NCBI GenBank assembly: GCA_002412885.1
Contig: DHVX01000029.1
Span: forward strand, 40,022 to 104,021
Source: Bacteroidales bacterium UBA5197
GTDB lineage: Bacteria; Bacteroidota; Bacteroidia; Bacteroidales; Lentimicrobiaceae
Length of the DNA: 64,000 nucleotides
Reading direction: 5' to 3'
Shown here: positions 31,968-41,387 of the stretch, one piece after another
How the letters are laid out: each line of letters opens with the position of its first letter
Position numbering within the stretch: the first letter of the stretch is position 1
Program-made: the position numbers and the translations under genes
Notes under the pieces: generated by a model
What the model was told of the DNA's origin: nothing
Seen by the model: only the letters and a program-made list of their open reading frames with translations
Databases searched by the model: none

Positions 31968-33881
31968 TTACTTAACTTCTTCGAAATCCACATCAGTCAC
32001 TTCCTGATCAGGATTTCCTGATGGTCCGCCTTCGTTAGGTGCTGATGCATTCTCGCCCTGAGGTTGCTGACCGGGATCCTGTGTGTTTTTATACATCTCT
32101 TCGCTGGCAGCAGTCCATGCTGTGTTCAGGGCTGCCAATGAAGCATCTATGGCTGCAACATCGCGGTTTTTGTGAGCTTCTTTCAAATCAGCAAGTGCTT
32201 TTTCGATGGGCGCTTTTTTATCTCCGGGCAGCTTGTCACCGTATTCTTTCAGCTGTTTTTCAGTCTGGAAGATCATGGTATCGGCACTGTTAACTTTATC
32301 AACCTCTTCTTTGGCTTTGCGATCGGTTTCAGCATTGGCAGCAGCTTCATCCTTCATCTTCCTGATTTCTTCTTCTGATAATCCTGACGATGCTTCGATT
32401 CTGATTTGCTGCGATTTACCGGTTCCTTTATCCTTTGCAGAAACATGAAGGATACCATTTGCGTCGATATCAAATGTAACTTCAATCTGTGGAACTCCGC
32501 GAGGTGCCGGTGGGATTCCATCAAGATGGAAACGTCCGATACTCTTGTTGTCGCGAGCCATAGGCCTCTCCCCTTGCAGGATATGAATTTCAACCGATGG
32601 CTGACTATCGCTGGCTGTTGAGAAGGTTTCTGATTTTTTTGTAGGAATGGTTGTATTTGATTCGATAAGTCTTGTCAAAACACCCCCTAAGGTTTCGATA
32701 CCTAAAGAGAGCGGTGTAACATCGAGCAAAAGCACATCTTTTATTTCTCCTGTAAGAACACCACCCTGAATGGCAGCACCAATCGCAACAACTTCGTCAG
32801 GATTCACTCCTTTTGAAGGAGTTCTACCGAAGAATTCTTCAACGATTTTCTGAATGGCCGGGATTCTTGTTGAACCACCTACCAGAATAACTTCATCAAT
32901 ATCTGAAGTTGACAATCCGGCATCTTTCATCGCCTGACGGCAAGGTTCAATGGTTGAACGGATCAGTTTATCATTGAGTTGCTCAAATTTTGCACGGCTC
33001 AAAGTGCGAACAAGGTGTTTCGGAATACCATCAACCGGCATAATATAAGGCAGATTGATTTCAGTTGATGTAGAGCTCGAAAGTTCAATTTTGGCTTTTT
33101 CTGCAGCTTCTTTCAAACGTTGCAATGCCATAGGATCTTTACGCAGATCGATGCCTTCATCCTTTTTAAATTCATCGGCAAGCCAGTCAATGATGCTGTG
33201 GTCAAAGTCGTCACCACCTAAATGGGTATCACCATTTGTTGATTTAACTTCAAAAACACCTTCTCCCAACTCAAGAATTGAGATATCAAAAGTACCACCA
33301 CCAAGATCGAAAACTGCAACTTTGATGTCTCTGCCCTTTTTATCAAGACCATAGGCAAGCGCAGCAGCTGTTGGCTCGTTGATGATTCTTTTAACTGTAA
33401 GTCCGGCAATTTCTCCGGCTTCCTTGGTTGCCTGACGCTGTGAGTCACTAAAATAGGCAGGAACGGTAATTACAGCCTCTGTAATAGTTTGTCCGAGATA
33501 ATCTTCGGCAGTTTTCTTCATTTTCTGAAGAACCATTGCCGAAATTTCCTGAGGAGTATAGGTGCGATCATCTATTTGAACCCTTGGAGTGTTATTGTCG
33601 CCTTTTACAACTTTGTAAGGCACGCGACCAATTTCTTTGGTTACCCGGTCGAAAGTTTCGCCCATGAAACGCTTGATGGAAGACACTGTACGTTCAGGAT
33701 TGGTAATTGCCTGACGTTTTGCAGGATCACCAACTTTGCGTTCACCATTATCGATAAACGCAACAATTGAAGGAGTGGTACGACGGCCTTCGCTGTTTGG
33801 GATTACCACAGGTTCGTTACCTTCCATAACGGATACGCATGAATTGGTGGTACCCAGATCGATTCCTATTATTTTACCCAT
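31968..33881 (-). CDS. dnaK: molecular chaperone DnaK (Hsp70)
   Basis: A 637-residue Hsp70. The start is ATG at 33881, giving MGKIIGIDLGTTNSCVSV; a longer frame to 33962 would add residues not found in the family. The N-terminal ATPase has DLGGGTFDISIL and VGGSTRIPAI; the substrate-binding domain has DVTPLSLGIETLGGV. The C-terminal tail ends in EVTDVDFEEVK, the normal co-chaperone tail. No dnaJ or grpE gene and no CIRCE operator are seen nearby, so it is a stand-alone copy. Confidence 0.98.
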   Translation of the reverse strand: MGKIIGIDLGTTNSCVSVMEGNEPVVIPNSEGRRTTPSIVAFIDNGERKVGDPAKRQAITNPERTVSSIKRFMGETFDRVTKEIGRVPYKVVKGDNNTPRVQIDDRTYTPQEISAMVLQKMKKTAEDYLGQTITEAVITVPAYFSDSQRQATKEAGEIAGLTVKRIINEPTAAALAYGLDKKGRDIKVAVFDLGGGTFDISILELGEGVFEVKSTNGDTHLGGDDFDHSIIDWLADEFKKDEGIDLRKDPMALQRLKEAAEKAKIELSSSTSTEINLPYIMPVDGIPKHLVRTLSRAKFEQLNDKLIRSTIEPCRQAMKDAGLSTSDIDEVILVGGSTRIPAIQKIVEEFFGRTPSKGVNPDEVVAIGAAIQGGVLTGEIKDVLLLDVTPLSLGIETLGGVLTRLIESNTTIPTKKSETFSTASDSQPSVEIHILQGERPMARDNKSIGRFHLDGIPPAPRGVPQIEVTFDIDANGILHVSAKDKGTGKSQQIRIEASSGLSEEEIRKMKDEAAANAETDRKAKEEVDKVNSADTMIFQTEKQLKEYGDKLPGDKKAPIEKALADLKEAHKNRDVAAIDASLAALNTAWTAASEEMYKNTQDPGQQPQGENASAPNEGGPSGNPDQEVTDVDFEEVK

Positions 33882-34022
33882 ATTTTCTGAAAATTTGAAA
33901 TTTCTTATTGTTTTAGCCCATTTGTCAAGTATTGTGCCAAGTTGATCCTGTTCATAAGGCAAGGTTTATAATCGAACAATTCATCGATGTAACAGATTGA
34001 TTATCTGTTTTTTATAAAATAC

Positions 34023-34052
34023 AAATGGCCAGGCAATCAAGCCTGACCATTT
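34023..34052 (-). terminator. probable terminator of the lipoprotein gene upstream of dnaK
   Basis: The minus strand has AAATGGTCAGGC and GCCTGGCCATTT arms with one G-U pair (loop TTGATT) followed by a T-rich stretch, 50-80 nt after the stop of the gene at 34105. Confidence 0.6.
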
Positions 34053-34104
34053 TATTATTTTCTGACAAAGAGTTATGACATTTCGTCAGGAATTTATTTA
34101 CAAT

Positions 34105-35154
34105 CTAATTCCCGATTTTCTTAATGAACTTTATATTTTCACTTATCAGGCGCTCTTCGGTAAACGGGCTGAGTCTCATTTTAACCTGTGGAGTTTCAGT
34201 GGTTCTAACAAAGCGGCAGGAGAATAGTCCAATCCCGTTTTCGATATTTGTATAATCGGGTTTATCCTGAACAATTCCTGAAGAAGGCTCATTGACTTCC
34301 ATGTAAGTATTCAATTCATCTCCGGCTACTGAAAAAAGAAATTCCACTCGATTTACCAGTCGGGAAACTACGCTGCTCTCACTGATTTCACTGCCCTCCT
34401 TGTGGGGAATCAGACTTTTACAAATGCTGAAAAAACTTGAAGGTGAATACGGAATTTCCATTGATTCTCCGCCTTGCAGCGAATTTGATTTGACTGAGTT
34501 GAAATTCCAGTCAATATAGCGGGGTATGGTATCTTTGGCTGCACCTCTGATTTCATCAAACCAAAACCTTACAGCAACATTATACCGCTTTCCGTTTTTT
34601 GCTGATGTCCACTTAACGCGTTGCAAGGCACCTTCGGTGGCAAAATTGATAACTGGCTGACCCGGCCGCGGAGTTTCAACTGCAAAATTATAAACAAGCG
34701 GTGTTTTCGCAGTAATTAACTTCCCGGTTAATTTATTTCTGATTTCGAGGTTATACACCAGTTCCCTTGACGAATAATCAGCTGGAACTTTAAATGCAGA
34801 TTTATAAACCACCTGATGAGGTGCATAAAAAACACCTGGCTCTTTGTTATAAATCGATGTAGTATCAAAGGTTAAAGTTCTGATTACGTTTCCATTGCTT
34901 GATTCTTTAAGAACGACCTCAAGATTTCCTCCATAGGAACTTGAATCAGGATTCTGTGCATATTCAAGGGCATTGCCCGCGCCCAGAAACGCTTTGTTGA
35001 TCTTTATGTAATGGACACTGTCATTCTGACTTATCAAGCCATAAACAACCGTAATATCCTGCCAGGGAGCAGTAACATCAAAATCAGTTTCACAGGATTG
35101 GAAAACAAAAGGAAAGAAAGACAGTAGTAGCAAAAGCAGAGATATTCTCTTCAT
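34105..35154 (-). CDS. lipoprotein of unknown function
   Basis: A 349-residue lipoprotein: the signal MKRISLLLLLLSFFPFVFQS is followed by cysteine at the lipobox (FQSC). The mature part begins ETDFDVTAPWQDITVVYGLI, with an NDSVHYIKINKAFLG segment, and is beta-rich. The pattern is reminiscent of DUF4249-type bacteroidete lipoproteins, which lie near TonB-dependent receptors, but no such receptor is adjacent, so I leave the family open. It is followed by a terminator and lies divergent from panB. Confidence 0.65.
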   Translation of the reverse strand: MKRISLLLLLLSFFPFVFQSCETDFDVTAPWQDITVVYGLISQNDSVHYIKINKAFLGAGNALEYAQNPDSSSYGGNLEVVLKESSNGNVIRTLTFDTTSIYNKEPGVFYAPHQVVYKSAFKVPADYSSRELVYNLEIRNKLTGKLITAKTPLVYNFAVETPRPGQPVINFATEGALQRVKWTSAKNGKRYNVAVRFWFDEIRGAAKDTIPRYIDWNFNSVKSNSLQGGESMEIPYSPSSFFSICKSLIPHKEGSEISESSVVSRLVNRVEFLFSVAGDELNTYMEVNEPSSGIVQDKPDYTNIENGIGLFSCRFVRTTETPQVKMRLSPFTEERLISENIKFIKKIGN

Positions 35155-35342
35155 TTTAAAAGGATTTGGCAGTAAATTCTAACGAGTAGAGTGCAATGAT
35201 ATTATCAATTGACAAATTTAGATAAATTCCGGCTTCAAAATTAACAAAGGATTGGTATTTCATAAATCAAAAAAAAAGATGACTTTTATCCTGCACAAAA
35301 AGTCATTAATTGCCGGTCAGGCAGGCCGATTGATTTCTTTCG

Positions 35343-35350
35343 TAGCTTTG
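35343..35350 (+). promoter_or_regulatory. probable -7 box of panB
   Basis: TAGCTTTG matches TAnnTTTG and lies 66 nt before the start. No clear TTTG -33 box. Confidence 0.4.
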
Positions 35351-35416
35351 CAGCTTTGAGTCCCGCATATGCGGTTTTGACCAGGCAGTTGTATTAACCA
35401 ACTAAAAAACAAACTT

Positions 35417-36247
35417 ATGATTGAGCCAAGTATTTCGAAGTTTGCCAATGTGATGAAAGTAACCACACATGTGCTTCAGGAGATGAAGTTGAAAAATGAA
35501 AAAATCGCTATGCTGACTGCATACGATTATTCCATGGCCCGGCTTCTAGACAAGGCAGGGATTGACGTTATACTTGTTGGTGATTCTGCATCCAATGTTA
35601 TGGCAGGTCACACATCAACACTGCCCATCACTTTAAACGAAATGATCTACCATGCTACTTCGGTGGTAAGGGCTGTTAAAAGAGCGCTGGTGATAGCGGA
35701 TATGCCATTCGGAACCTATCAGGGCAACTCAAAGGAAGCTTTAAGTTCGGCGATAAGGATTATGAAAGAATCTGGTGCTGATGCTGTAAAACTGGAAGGT
35801 GGACGGGAAATTCTTGAATCCGTTGACCGGATATTATCGGCTGGCATACCCATTATGGGTCATCTTGGTCTCACACCACAATCCATCCATAAGTTTGGCA
35901 CTTACGTGGTTAGAGCAACCGAAGAAAATGAAGCTCAGAAACTGGTTGAAGATGCACACATCCTGGAGAAAGCCGGCTGTTTCGGAATAGTTCTGGAAAA
36001 AATTCCTGCAAAACTTGCTGCAAAAGTTTCCAGCGAAATTAAAATACCGATTATTGGTATCGGAGCAGGCCCCGATGTTGATGGGCAGGTGCTTGTACTT
36101 CATGATATGCTTGGCATAACTCAGGAGTTTTCTCCCCGTTTTCTGAGGCGATATCACAACCTAAGCGAAGAGATTCAAGGTTCGGTGAGGTCATATATTA
36201 AAGATGTGAAATCGGTTGATTTCCCCAACGAACGCGAACAGTACTAA
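35417..36247 (+). CDS. panB: 3-methyl-2-oxobutanoate hydroxymethyltransferase
   Basis: A 276-residue PanB, the first committed step of pantothenate (CoA) biosynthesis: it transfers a hydroxymethyl group from 5,10-methylene-THF to alpha-ketoisovalerate. Visible motifs are LTAYDYSMARLLDKAGID, VGDSASNVMAGH (Mg and substrate site), IADMPFGTYQ, AVKLEGG, and GHLGLTPQSIHKFG. The extra N-terminal residues (MIEPSISKFANVMKVTTHVL) are slightly longer than usual but plausible. It is followed 13 bp later by the pseudouridine synthase gene. Confidence 0.95.
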   Translation: MIEPSISKFANVMKVTTHVLQEMKLKNEKIAMLTAYDYSMARLLDKAGIDVILVGDSASNVMAGHTSTLPITLNEMIYHATSVVRAVKRALVIADMPFGTYQGNSKEALSSAIRIMKESGADAVKLEGGREILESVDRILSAGIPIMGHLGLTPQSIHKFGTYVVRATEENEAQKLVEDAHILEKAGCFGIVLEKIPAKLAAKVSSEIKIPIIGIGAGPDVDGQVLVLHDMLGITQEFSPRFLRRYHNLSEEIQGSVRSYIKDVKSVDFPNEREQY

Positions 36248-36260
36248 ATTTTACTGATTT

Positions 36261-36956
36261 ATGTCCGGTCTTCCTGAAATCCTGTTTGAAGATAACCACA
36301 TTCTGGTTGTTAATAAACGCACAGGCGACATTGTGCAGGGAGACAAAACCGGTGACCTTGCACTCACCGACATACTTAAAGCCTACCTGAAAGAAAAGTA
36401 CAATAAACCCGGAGAAGTCTTTCTTGGTCTGGTGCACAGAATCGACAGGCCGGTGAGTGGCGCTGTGATACTTGCCCGCACTTCAAAAGCCCTGACCCGG
36501 CTTTCTTTAATGGTGAAAGCCAGGGAAATTAAAAAAACGTATTGGGCAATTGTTGACAAAATACCTGAACCTGCATCAGGAAGGCTGGAAAATTATCTGA
36601 GAAAAAACGAAAAACAAAATAAATCCTACATAGTTACCGCAGGAAGCCCGGAAGCTAAACTTGCAATTCTCGATTACAAATTGATTGCATCATCAAAATC
36701 ACTTCATTTACTGGAAGTTGACCTGATTACCGGCCGGCATCACCAGATCAGGGCTCAATTGTCTGCCAAAGGATGTTTTATCAGGGGTGATTTAAAATAT
36801 GGAGCCAAAAGATCAAACCCTGATGGATCAATATGTTTACATTCGCGTATGCTTCAATTCAGGCATCCAGTATCCGGAGAAAATCTGAAAATTGTGGCTG
36901 ATGTTCCATCACTGCCGGAATGGACTTATTTTGTTACCGGATTAATTGATTCATAA
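36261..36956 (+). CDS. RluA-family pseudouridine synthase
   Basis: A 231-residue RluA-type enzyme. The catalytic motif is GLVHRIDRPVSGAVILARTS with the essential Asp in HRID. Further motifs are LEVDLITGRHHQIRAQLS and the ending IRGDLKYGAK, CLHSRMLQFRHP. It isomerises uridine to pseudouridine in rRNA or tRNA. No N-terminal S4 domain is present, so it belongs to the short RluA/RluC-like forms. It lies 13 bp downstream of panB and overlaps the next frame by 11 bp. Confidence 0.92.
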   Translation: MSGLPEILFEDNHILVVNKRTGDIVQGDKTGDLALTDILKAYLKEKYNKPGEVFLGLVHRIDRPVSGAVILARTSKALTRLSLMVKAREIKKTYWAIVDKIPEPASGRLENYLRKNEKQNKSYIVTAGSPEAKLAILDYKLIASSKSLHLLEVDLITGRHHQIRAQLSAKGCFIRGDLKYGAKRSNPDGSICLHSRMLQFRHPVSGENLKIVADVPSLPEWTYFVTGLIDS

Positions 36957-39822
36957 AAGCACCTTTAGCAAGACAAAAGTCAGATATTTTTGTTTGAGAA
37001 TAAAAATCAAACCATATACTGTGAGACATTTCAAATCTGTGCTTGCCATTTTTCTGATTTTTGCATCCGGCTTTCATGCAAGAGGGCAATTCTACGATAT
37101 TGGGCAAGCTCCTGCTTCAACAAAATGGAACACACTAGAAACTACGGACTTTCAGTTTATTTTTCCTGCATATCTCGATTCTTTTGCCATTGAAGCTGCA
37201 CAGTCATTTCAGCACAATGCCGGGGCTGTAAAATCGGGTTTGCGCACACAACCGCTTAAAACACCCGTTCTGCTGCATCCCCAGAGTGCCATTTCAAATG
37301 CATATGCAATCTGGGCACCACGGCGCATTGAGGCACTCACTACTCCTCCTCAAAAAAATTACGCACAACCCTGGATGCATCAGCTTGGGCTTCACGAATA
37401 TCGTCATGTTGTTCAGCTTTCGAAGCTAAATCAGGGATTCGGCAAAGGCTTGGGATACCTTCTTGGCGAACAGGCTACGGCTATACTTACCGGACTTTTT
37501 ATTCCTCCCTGGTTTCTGGAAGGTGATGCGGTGTTAACCGAAACACTGCTGAGCAAATCCGGACGGGGAAGGGTGCCTTCCTTTTCAGCGGATATGAAAG
37601 CCCAGTTGCACGAAAAGGGAGCCTACAGTTTTGCAAAAGCTACGCTGGGTTCATACCGGAATTATGTACCCGATATTTACACAACCGGCTATTATATTGT
37701 TGCCCACGGACGCAAAAAATACGGGATAGAATTGTGGAACTCCGCACTTAATCATGTTGCAAGAAGCCCCCTTACATTTACTCCCTTTAACCGGGGGCTG
37801 AAAAAAATCAGTGGACTGGATAAAGAAAGCCTTTATGACGAAGCGGTTGAAGAATTAATCGCAGGAAATAAACCGGAATCTACCAAAGCTGCATTTTGGC
37901 CGATACCGGCAGTTAAAAAAGACTTTATCGAATATCACCATCCTTTTAAGCTGAACGACTCAACGGTTGTTGCCCTGAAAACTTCTTTCGTGTTCAATCC
38001 CGAAATTGTAAAGATTGACCAATCAGGCAATGAAACCACACTTCTAAAGACCGGCTATGTCATGGATCGGCTGATAAGCATGAACAACGGCATCATGGCC
38101 TGGAGTGAGTACCGTCCGCACATCAGGTGGCAAACTGTAAGTTACACCGATGTGGTAATGTTTGATCCGGTCAGTGGTATTTCGGAAAGAATGTCATTCA
38201 AAAGAAGACTTTTTGCACCCGTGGCCGGTAAAAAAACCGGATCGTTTGCTGCAGTTGGATATAATAAAGATGCAAGTGCTTACATCTTTATTTACAACAA
38301 TGGTTCGCAATCAGAGTTCCCCGTTCCCGATGGCTTGCATCCACATGCACCTGCATGGACTGATGATGGGAGTGCTTTGATATTTATCACCGTAGGAACA
38401 GAGGGAAAAAGTTTCATGAAACTTGATACCCTCAACGGCACTTTTAATTCGCTCACCGTGCCTTCTTTTGCCGAAATAAGCGATCCATTTGTTAGCGAAA
38501 ATCAGGTTTATTTCACAGGCACAAGCGGTGAAACAAGCCAGATATGCATGATTGATATTTTGGGTGGCGAAACCGTGGTTGTGACCAACTCAAAGTTTGG
38601 GGCAACAAACCCTATGGTTTATGACAATGTCCTCATTTACAATGATTATACTTCCGATGGAAACCGCATTGCATCACTTAACCTTGATGACATCACACCT
38701 ATAGCTTACAAACCGTTGACACCTGATGAATGGCCGGGCATGGAAGAGATGTTTTCGCAGGAGGAGATTCACTCTCGTGTAAAAACCGGGAATAGTTCAT
38801 TTACCATTAACAGATATAAAAAAGCTGCGAATCTCTTTAAGATACACAGCTGGGCGCCGGTTTATGTAGATATTGGCGGAGAAACAGCCAGGCCGGGATT
38901 TTCAGTTATGAGTCAGAACCTGCTCTCCACAATGTTTCTGGTGGGTGGTTATGATTATGACCTTTTTGAGCAAACCGGAAGATTCAGGGCAGATATAATC
39001 TATAAAGGATTTTATCCTGAACTCAGGGCAGGTTTTTCTGGTGGAAGAAGATCCGTGTTTGACTCCGAAAAAAACGAAAATACTATCTGGCAGCAAACCG
39101 CCATTGAGCTAAGTGCTGGCCAAAGTCTTAATCTGTCGAAGGGCATTTACAACCGCGGACTTTTTGGAGAAGCATCCTATGCCCTTATTAAAAACTCATC
39201 AAATATAGAGAGCCCGCACGATTTCAATGAAAGCCAGTTCTCTGTGCTCACTTATAGGGCTTTTGCCTATTCGTACCAGAGACAGGCCTACCGAGACCTT
39301 GCTCCTGCTGTGGGTATAAATGCCGATGTGAGATTCAGACATACAGCCGGAGGCACACTTGACGCAGGAAATATCTTTGCACTTCAATCGAACATTTTTT
39401 TACCAGGCTTCTACAGAAACCAATCCATTGGTTTTTATGCGGGCTTTCAACATGCCTCACCTCAAAAATATCAGTTTCAGAATATGATCAACATCAGCAG
39501 AGGCTACTTCAATATACCAAATGGCGATGATATTTTTAGTTTCAGAGCCAGTTACCGTATGCCGCTTGCTTATCCTGACTACAATTTTCTGCATAGCTTT
39601 TACATTAAAAGAATCCGATCCAATTACTTTTTCGACTTTAGCAAAGTTTCAGGTGGCAAATCACCTGACACATATACATCTGCGGGCTTGGATCTTGTGA
39701 CCGACCTGCATGCCTTTGGTTTAAGCACCCCCATAAGTGTGGGATTAAGATCAATTTACATGTTTCAGTTGCAGTCAGTTGCCTTTGAATTGTTGTTTTC
39801 AATTAATTTTTATGAGTATTAA
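36946..39822 (+). CDS. exported metalloprotease-propeller-barrel protein
   Basis: A 958-residue protein. A signal peptide is seen at HFKSVLAIFLIFASGFHARG; GTG at 37021 would give a clean N terminus, while ATG at 36946 adds about 25 residues and overlaps the previous gene. Residues about 100-300 are a gluzincin-like metalloprotease: HEYRHVVQ (HExxH) and later WFLEGDA with the third zinc ligand Glu. Then follow WD40/TolB-like propeller blades (DGLHPHAPAWTDDGSALIFI) and a C-terminal outer-membrane-barrel-like region ending FELLFSINFYEY, a typical terminal Tyr. Function probably protein degradation or quality control at the outer membrane; inferred. Confidence 0.75.
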   Translation: MIHKSTFSKTKVRYFCLRIKIKPYTVRHFKSVLAIFLIFASGFHARGQFYDIGQAPASTKWNTLETTDFQFIFPAYLDSFAIEAAQSFQHNAGAVKSGLRTQPLKTPVLLHPQSAISNAYAIWAPRRIEALTTPPQKNYAQPWMHQLGLHEYRHVVQLSKLNQGFGKGLGYLLGEQATAILTGLFIPPWFLEGDAVLTETLLSKSGRGRVPSFSADMKAQLHEKGAYSFAKATLGSYRNYVPDIYTTGYYIVAHGRKKYGIELWNSALNHVARSPLTFTPFNRGLKKISGLDKESLYDEAVEELIAGNKPESTKAAFWPIPAVKKDFIEYHHPFKLNDSTVVALKTSFVFNPEIVKIDQSGNETTLLKTGYVMDRLISMNNGIMAWSEYRPHIRWQTVSYTDVVMFDPVSGISERMSFKRRLFAPVAGKKTGSFAAVGYNKDASAYIFIYNNGSQSEFPVPDGLHPHAPAWTDDGSALIFITVGTEGKSFMKLDTLNGTFNSLTVPSFAEISDPFVSENQVYFTGTSGETSQICMIDILGGETVVVTNSKFGATNPMVYDNVLIYNDYTSDGNRIASLNLDDITPIAYKPLTPDEWPGMEEMFSQEEIHSRVKTGNSSFTINRYKKAANLFKIHSWAPVYVDIGGETARPGFSVMSQNLLSTMFLVGGYDYDLFEQTGRFRADIIYKGFYPELRAGFSGGRRSVFDSEKNENTIWQQTAIELSAGQSLNLSKGIYNRGLFGEASYALIKNSSNIESPHDFNESQFSVLTYRAFAYSYQRQAYRDLAPAVGINADVRFRHTAGGTLDAGNIFALQSNIFLPGFYRNQSIGFYAGFQHASPQKYQFQNMINISRGYFNIPNGDDIFSFRASYRMPLAYPDYNFLHSFYIKRIRSNYFFDFSKVSGGKSPDTYTSAGLDLVTDLHAFGLSTPISVGLRSIYMFQLQSVAFELLFSINFYEY

Positions 39823-39861
39823 TACAAGGTCGTTTCTTTGAATTGAGCGTTTTATCTTTCG

Positions 39862-40091
39862 TTCCAATAACTATCGAAATCGCTACCAATGACAGATTGT
39901 CGTTTTGTCCTTCGTTCCGATAGCTATCAAAACCGCTGAGGATGACATTGTAAATAATTGATTGTGAATGTCTTAAAAAGAATCAACGCAGACTTCAAAT
40001 GGATGTCACACTGAGTCCCGCATGTGCAGAAAAATATTTTAGACGCTGATGCTCAATATTATACCTGTCATCTGCGCATGATCGAAGACAA
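39862..40091. repeat. dispersed intergenic repeat (TTCGACTCCGCTCAG-type)
   Basis: This 356-bp gap (39823-40178) has no gene. It contains two tandem copies of a unit with CGTTCC[A/G]ATA[A/G]CTATC, CCGCT and GATGACA, then GAATGTCAC-type sequence (GGATGTCACACTGAGTCCCGC). The same modules recur at 57790-58030 and, in part, at 30118-30148 and 29763-29785. It is a bacteroidete-type intergenic repeat family. Confidence 0.6.
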
Positions 40092-40178
40092 TATTTCCTG
40101 ACTAAACGACATTGAGTATTAATTTGTAAATGAATAATTTGTACTTTCGTTAATAATAAATAATTCCGGACATAAACC

Positions 40179-40541
40179 ATGAAATTCCCTATAAGACTAT
40201 TACTTACCACTTTGGCTGTAATGACTGCAATTTATATTCTGCCCGGAATTACTGCAGCTTCATTTTTAGCATGGTTAGGCACTTCAGTCTTAATATCTTT
40301 TGCCAATACTGTACCTAAGCGAATGCTGCTTAAGCTGAAAATACCAATGAACCTTATTGTTTTTGGTTTTCTGATGCTCGGACTCAATATCGCTCTTACT
40401 TATCTGGCTGCTGCTATATTTCCGGAATTTACTGCTTCAAAGTTTTATGTGGTTTTGGTATTCAGCATTATAGTGACTTCAATAACATCCGTAATGAATT
40501 CAATAATTCCTTCGGATAAAGCTGATAATCCGGAAGAATGA
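40179..40541 (+). CDS. phage holin family IV-like membrane protein
   Basis: A 120-residue integral membrane protein with four predicted transmembrane helices (LLLTTLAVMTAIYILPGI, FLAWLGTSVLISFANTV, LIVFGFLMLGLNIALTYLAA, FYVVLVFSIIVTSITSVM) and a short acidic tail. The layout and loop KIPMNLIVF match the Phage_holin_4_2 (DUF360-type) family, which is common on bacterial chromosomes. Despite the name, a lysis role is not shown, and no phage genes surround it. It is followed by a PNPOx-type gene. Confidence 0.7.
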   Translation: MKFPIRLLLTTLAVMTAIYILPGITAASFLAWLGTSVLISFANTVPKRMLLKLKIPMNLIVFGFLMLGLNIALTYLAAAIFPEFTASKFYVVLVFSIIVTSITSVMNSIIPSDKADNPEE

Positions 40542-40650
40542 TAACCGGAAGCAGATTTTTCTCATCACAGAGCCAAAAACACAATTTCTGATTTTACCTC
40601 CATCATAAAAGACTTTTGTATATTCGCATCCTGACAAATATTCCAGGAAT

Positions 40651-41115
40651 ATGAAAAGCAGATTTATTACCTTGCCCCAGGAAATTGAGCGCATTATAAG
40701 ATCATGTGAAGTATGCAACGTTGGCATGATCGACCTTGAAAACAAACCCTACACCCTGCCATTCAATTTTGGTTTTGATGATCAGACAGTTTATCTTCAT
40801 TCAGGCCCTGCCGGGAAAAAGATAGATATTTTGCGCAATAATCCTGATGTTTGTATATCCTTCAGCACTGACCATCAGCTTTACAATCAATCGGAAGATG
40901 TTGCCTGCAGTTATGGAATGAAATACAGAAGTGTGCTGATTCAGGGAAAACTGGAGTTTATTGAGGATGCTGATGAAAAAATCAGGATACTGAATATCAT
41001 TATGCGGCAATATACCAAACGCGACGACTATAAATACAGTGGCCCTTCAGTTGCAAATGTGGCGGTAATGCGGATCAAAGCCGACACAATTTCTGCAAAA
41101 GCTTTTGGGTATTAA
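40651..41115 (+). CDS. pyridoxamine 5'-phosphate oxidase family (Nim-like) flavoprotein
   Basis: A 154-residue FMN-binding split-barrel protein. Features are SCEVCNVGMIDLENKPYTLP, PFNFGFDDQTVYLHSGPAGK (FMN phosphate binding) and DVCISFSTDHQL. The pattern fits the nitroimidazole-resistance/NimA-like branch of the PNPOx fold. Members reduce nitro groups or bind flavin or haem; the real substrate is unknown. It ends before a repeat-rich gap. Confidence 0.85.
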   Translation: MKSRFITLPQEIERIIRSCEVCNVGMIDLENKPYTLPFNFGFDDQTVYLHSGPAGKKIDILRNNPDVCISFSTDHQLYNQSEDVACSYGMKYRSVLIQGKLEFIEDADEKIRILNIIMRQYTKRDDYKYSGPSVANVAVMRIKADTISAKAFGY

Positions 41116-41132
41116 TGGGAGATTTATAGAAA

Positions 41133-41380
41133 AGCGAACGAAGCGAACGAAGCGAAGTTAGCGAACGGAGCGAATGAAGCGAGTAATTAATTGACCTAAC
41201 AAGTTTTCTTTCAACTTGTGAGGTCTTCTTGTTTTTATTTTGAAGCGAACGGTGTGAACAGAGCGACTGAAGCGAGTAATTGATCGACCTAACAAGTCTT
41301 CTTTCGACTTGTGAGGTCTTCTTGTTTATATTTTGAAGTGAACCAAGCTAAAGGAGCGAAGTTAGCAAAAGGAGCGAATG
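41133..41380. repeat. tandem GCGAACGAA repeats with two copies of a hairpin terminator
   Basis: Short repeats based on GCGAACG[A/G]A (41133-41186, 41243-41276, 41350-41379) alternate with two copies of a unit, 93 bp apart, that contains GACCTAACAAGT and ACTTGTGAGGTC (41193-41225; 41286-41318), nearly perfect arms, followed by T-rich sequence. The unit lies between convergent genes and can terminate both. The 9-bp repeats are not in any gene. Confidence 0.7.
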
Positions 41381-41387
41381 ATCAGGA

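Noticed and set aside
33882..33962. N-terminal extension of DnaK
   Set aside because: DnaK proteins start at MGKIIGIDLGTTNS; the extension is non-conserved and probably the 5' untranslated region.
40179..40541. Second phage remnant based on the holin-family protein
   Set aside because: Family IV holin-like proteins are common on bacterial chromosomes, and neighbouring genes are not phage genes.
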